This document shows positions 63,711 through 64,000 of a stretch of 64,000 bases of DNA, piece after piece. The stretch comes from Lachnospiraceae bacterium NC2004 (GTDB taxonomy: Bacteria > Bacillota > Clostridia > Lachnospirales > Lachnospiraceae). How positions within the stretch are numbered: the first letter of the stretch is position 1; every line of letters begins with the position of its first letter. The stretch is taken from NCBI GenBank assembly GCA_000621905.1, contig JHXB01000005.1, forward strand, positions 117,363 through 181,362, given 5' to 3'. A model generated the notes under the pieces. That model searched no databases. It was not told where the DNA came from and saw only the letters and a list, made by a program, of their open reading frames with translations. A program made the position numbers and the translations under genes.

Positions 63711-64000
63711 TCCGCGACAGCGTACCTCCTTGTTTTTGATGTTGCAATTCACGCGATAATGCAACTAATCCATACAATGATACTGATTCTATTGTAGAAT
63801 TGTTTAAGGCTTATAAGCCTAATTCTACGAAAGGAGGCCAAAGATATGGCCAATAGAATCAATGTAAAGCTCATACTCGAGCTAAAATCTGGCGGTATGT
63901 CCCAGAATGAGATTGCCAGATCACGGCATATGTCACGCAGTTCTATTAGTTCTGTAGTGAACATTGCCAAGGAAAAGAACATTAATTATGAAGACATCAA
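63675..64000 (+). mobile_element. Left end of an IS21-family insertion sequence
   Basis: The element starts TGGACGTACC at about 63675 directly after hsdS coding sequence. Its end holds repeated words (CCGCAATCGCGTACC, CCGCGACAGCGTACC) like the multiple transposase sites of IS21 ends. The transposase gene follows. The element continues past the window. Confidence 0.8.
63846..64000 (+). CDS. istA: IS21 family transposase IstA, 5' part
   Basis: The first 51 residues are visible: MANRINVKLILELKSGGMSQ, then EIARSRHMSRSSISSVVNIA. This is the N-terminal helix-turn-helix of IstA-type transposases, which act with the ATPase IstB. AAAGGAGG stands 7 bp before the ATG. The catalytic DDE domain is outside the window. 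Confidence 0.85.
   Translation, partial: MANRINVKLILELKSGGMSQNEIARSRHMSRSSISSVVNIAKEKNINYEDI

Overview
The window looks like chromosome of a low-to-moderate GC Firmicute of the Lachnospiraceae (Butyrivibrio/Pseudobutyrivibrio-like). This is inferred from gene content: a six-subunit Ech-type NiFe hydrogenase, NfnAB transhydrogenase, a SigH-like sigma factor, SleB-type hydrolase, DUF6062-like, DUF3737 and cyclophilin-like genes, strong AGGAGG ribosome sites, and a CIRCE-controlled groESL. No rRNA is present, so the genus is not proven.

Layout. 1-5.6 kb: the 3' end of uvrB, a zinc-ribbon membrane protein with a TPM-domain secreted protein, M18 aminopeptidase and a FadR-type regulator. 5.6-14.3 kb: tRNA-Val and tRNA-Met, then ispF-cysS-mrnC, rlmB-sigH, tRNA-Thr, a SleB-like hydrolase, glnS and two cytosolic/hydrolase-like proteins. 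14.4-24 kb: a DUF6062-like gene, groES-groEL, a secreted protein, maf, nfnAB, hypA and a degenerate exonuclease/TerB-like protein. 24.2-29.4 kb: an ABC-2 exporter with a histidine kinase and a NarL-type regulator, one operon. 31-41.6 kb: the ech hydrogenase operon, split between echB and echC by about 5.3 kb of accessory DNA. 41.7-46 kb: a BspA-type LRR protein, and a LysR regulator divergent from a DUF3737/small protein/cyclophilin-like operon. 46-54 kb: a large putative exported protein with a DUF4176 partner, hypF, a YgjP-like metallopeptidase, an LRR-like protein and an AGCS transporter. 54-64 kb: an accessory/defence-type region with a WYL regulator, HipA-like kinase, HIRAN protein, second DUF3737, GNAT, TfoX-N protein, UPF0175-nucleotidyltransferase pair, and type I restriction genes hsdM-hsdS. 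hsdS is cut by an IS21-family element running off the end.

The most striking part is the interruption of the ech operon. The inserted DNA is a string of modules, each bounded by copies of one palindromic repeat (REP family B, core GGGACGGTTCTTGTGGTAC). They are a very AT-rich foreign-looking 2 kb piece starting inside a truncated gene, two tandem REP-associated tyrosine (Y1/HUH) transposase genes, and an ADP-ribosyltransferase-like DUF3990 gene with a partner. The same repeat lies between the kinase and regulator genes. As a perfect 65-bp inverted pair it sits in frame inside hypF, the maturation gene for the hydrogenase whose operon is split. Each transposase has a leader that can pair with its own ribosome binding site.

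There are also at least two other dispersed repeat families (A: GGGGACnGTCCCC palindromes at gene 3' ends; C: TGTCATTCTGAGCGAAGCG hairpins). Three long structured intergenic elements, near 8.5, 17.5 and 24.0 kb, keep their loops while their stems change in a compensated way. Two homologous intergenic units stand before the toxin-antitoxin-like pair and the restriction operon.

Energetically the genes fit together. NfnAB links NADH, NADPH and ferredoxin, Ech couples ferredoxin oxidation to H2 and ion translocation, and HypA and HypF mature the NiFe site; the other Hyp proteins are not in this window.
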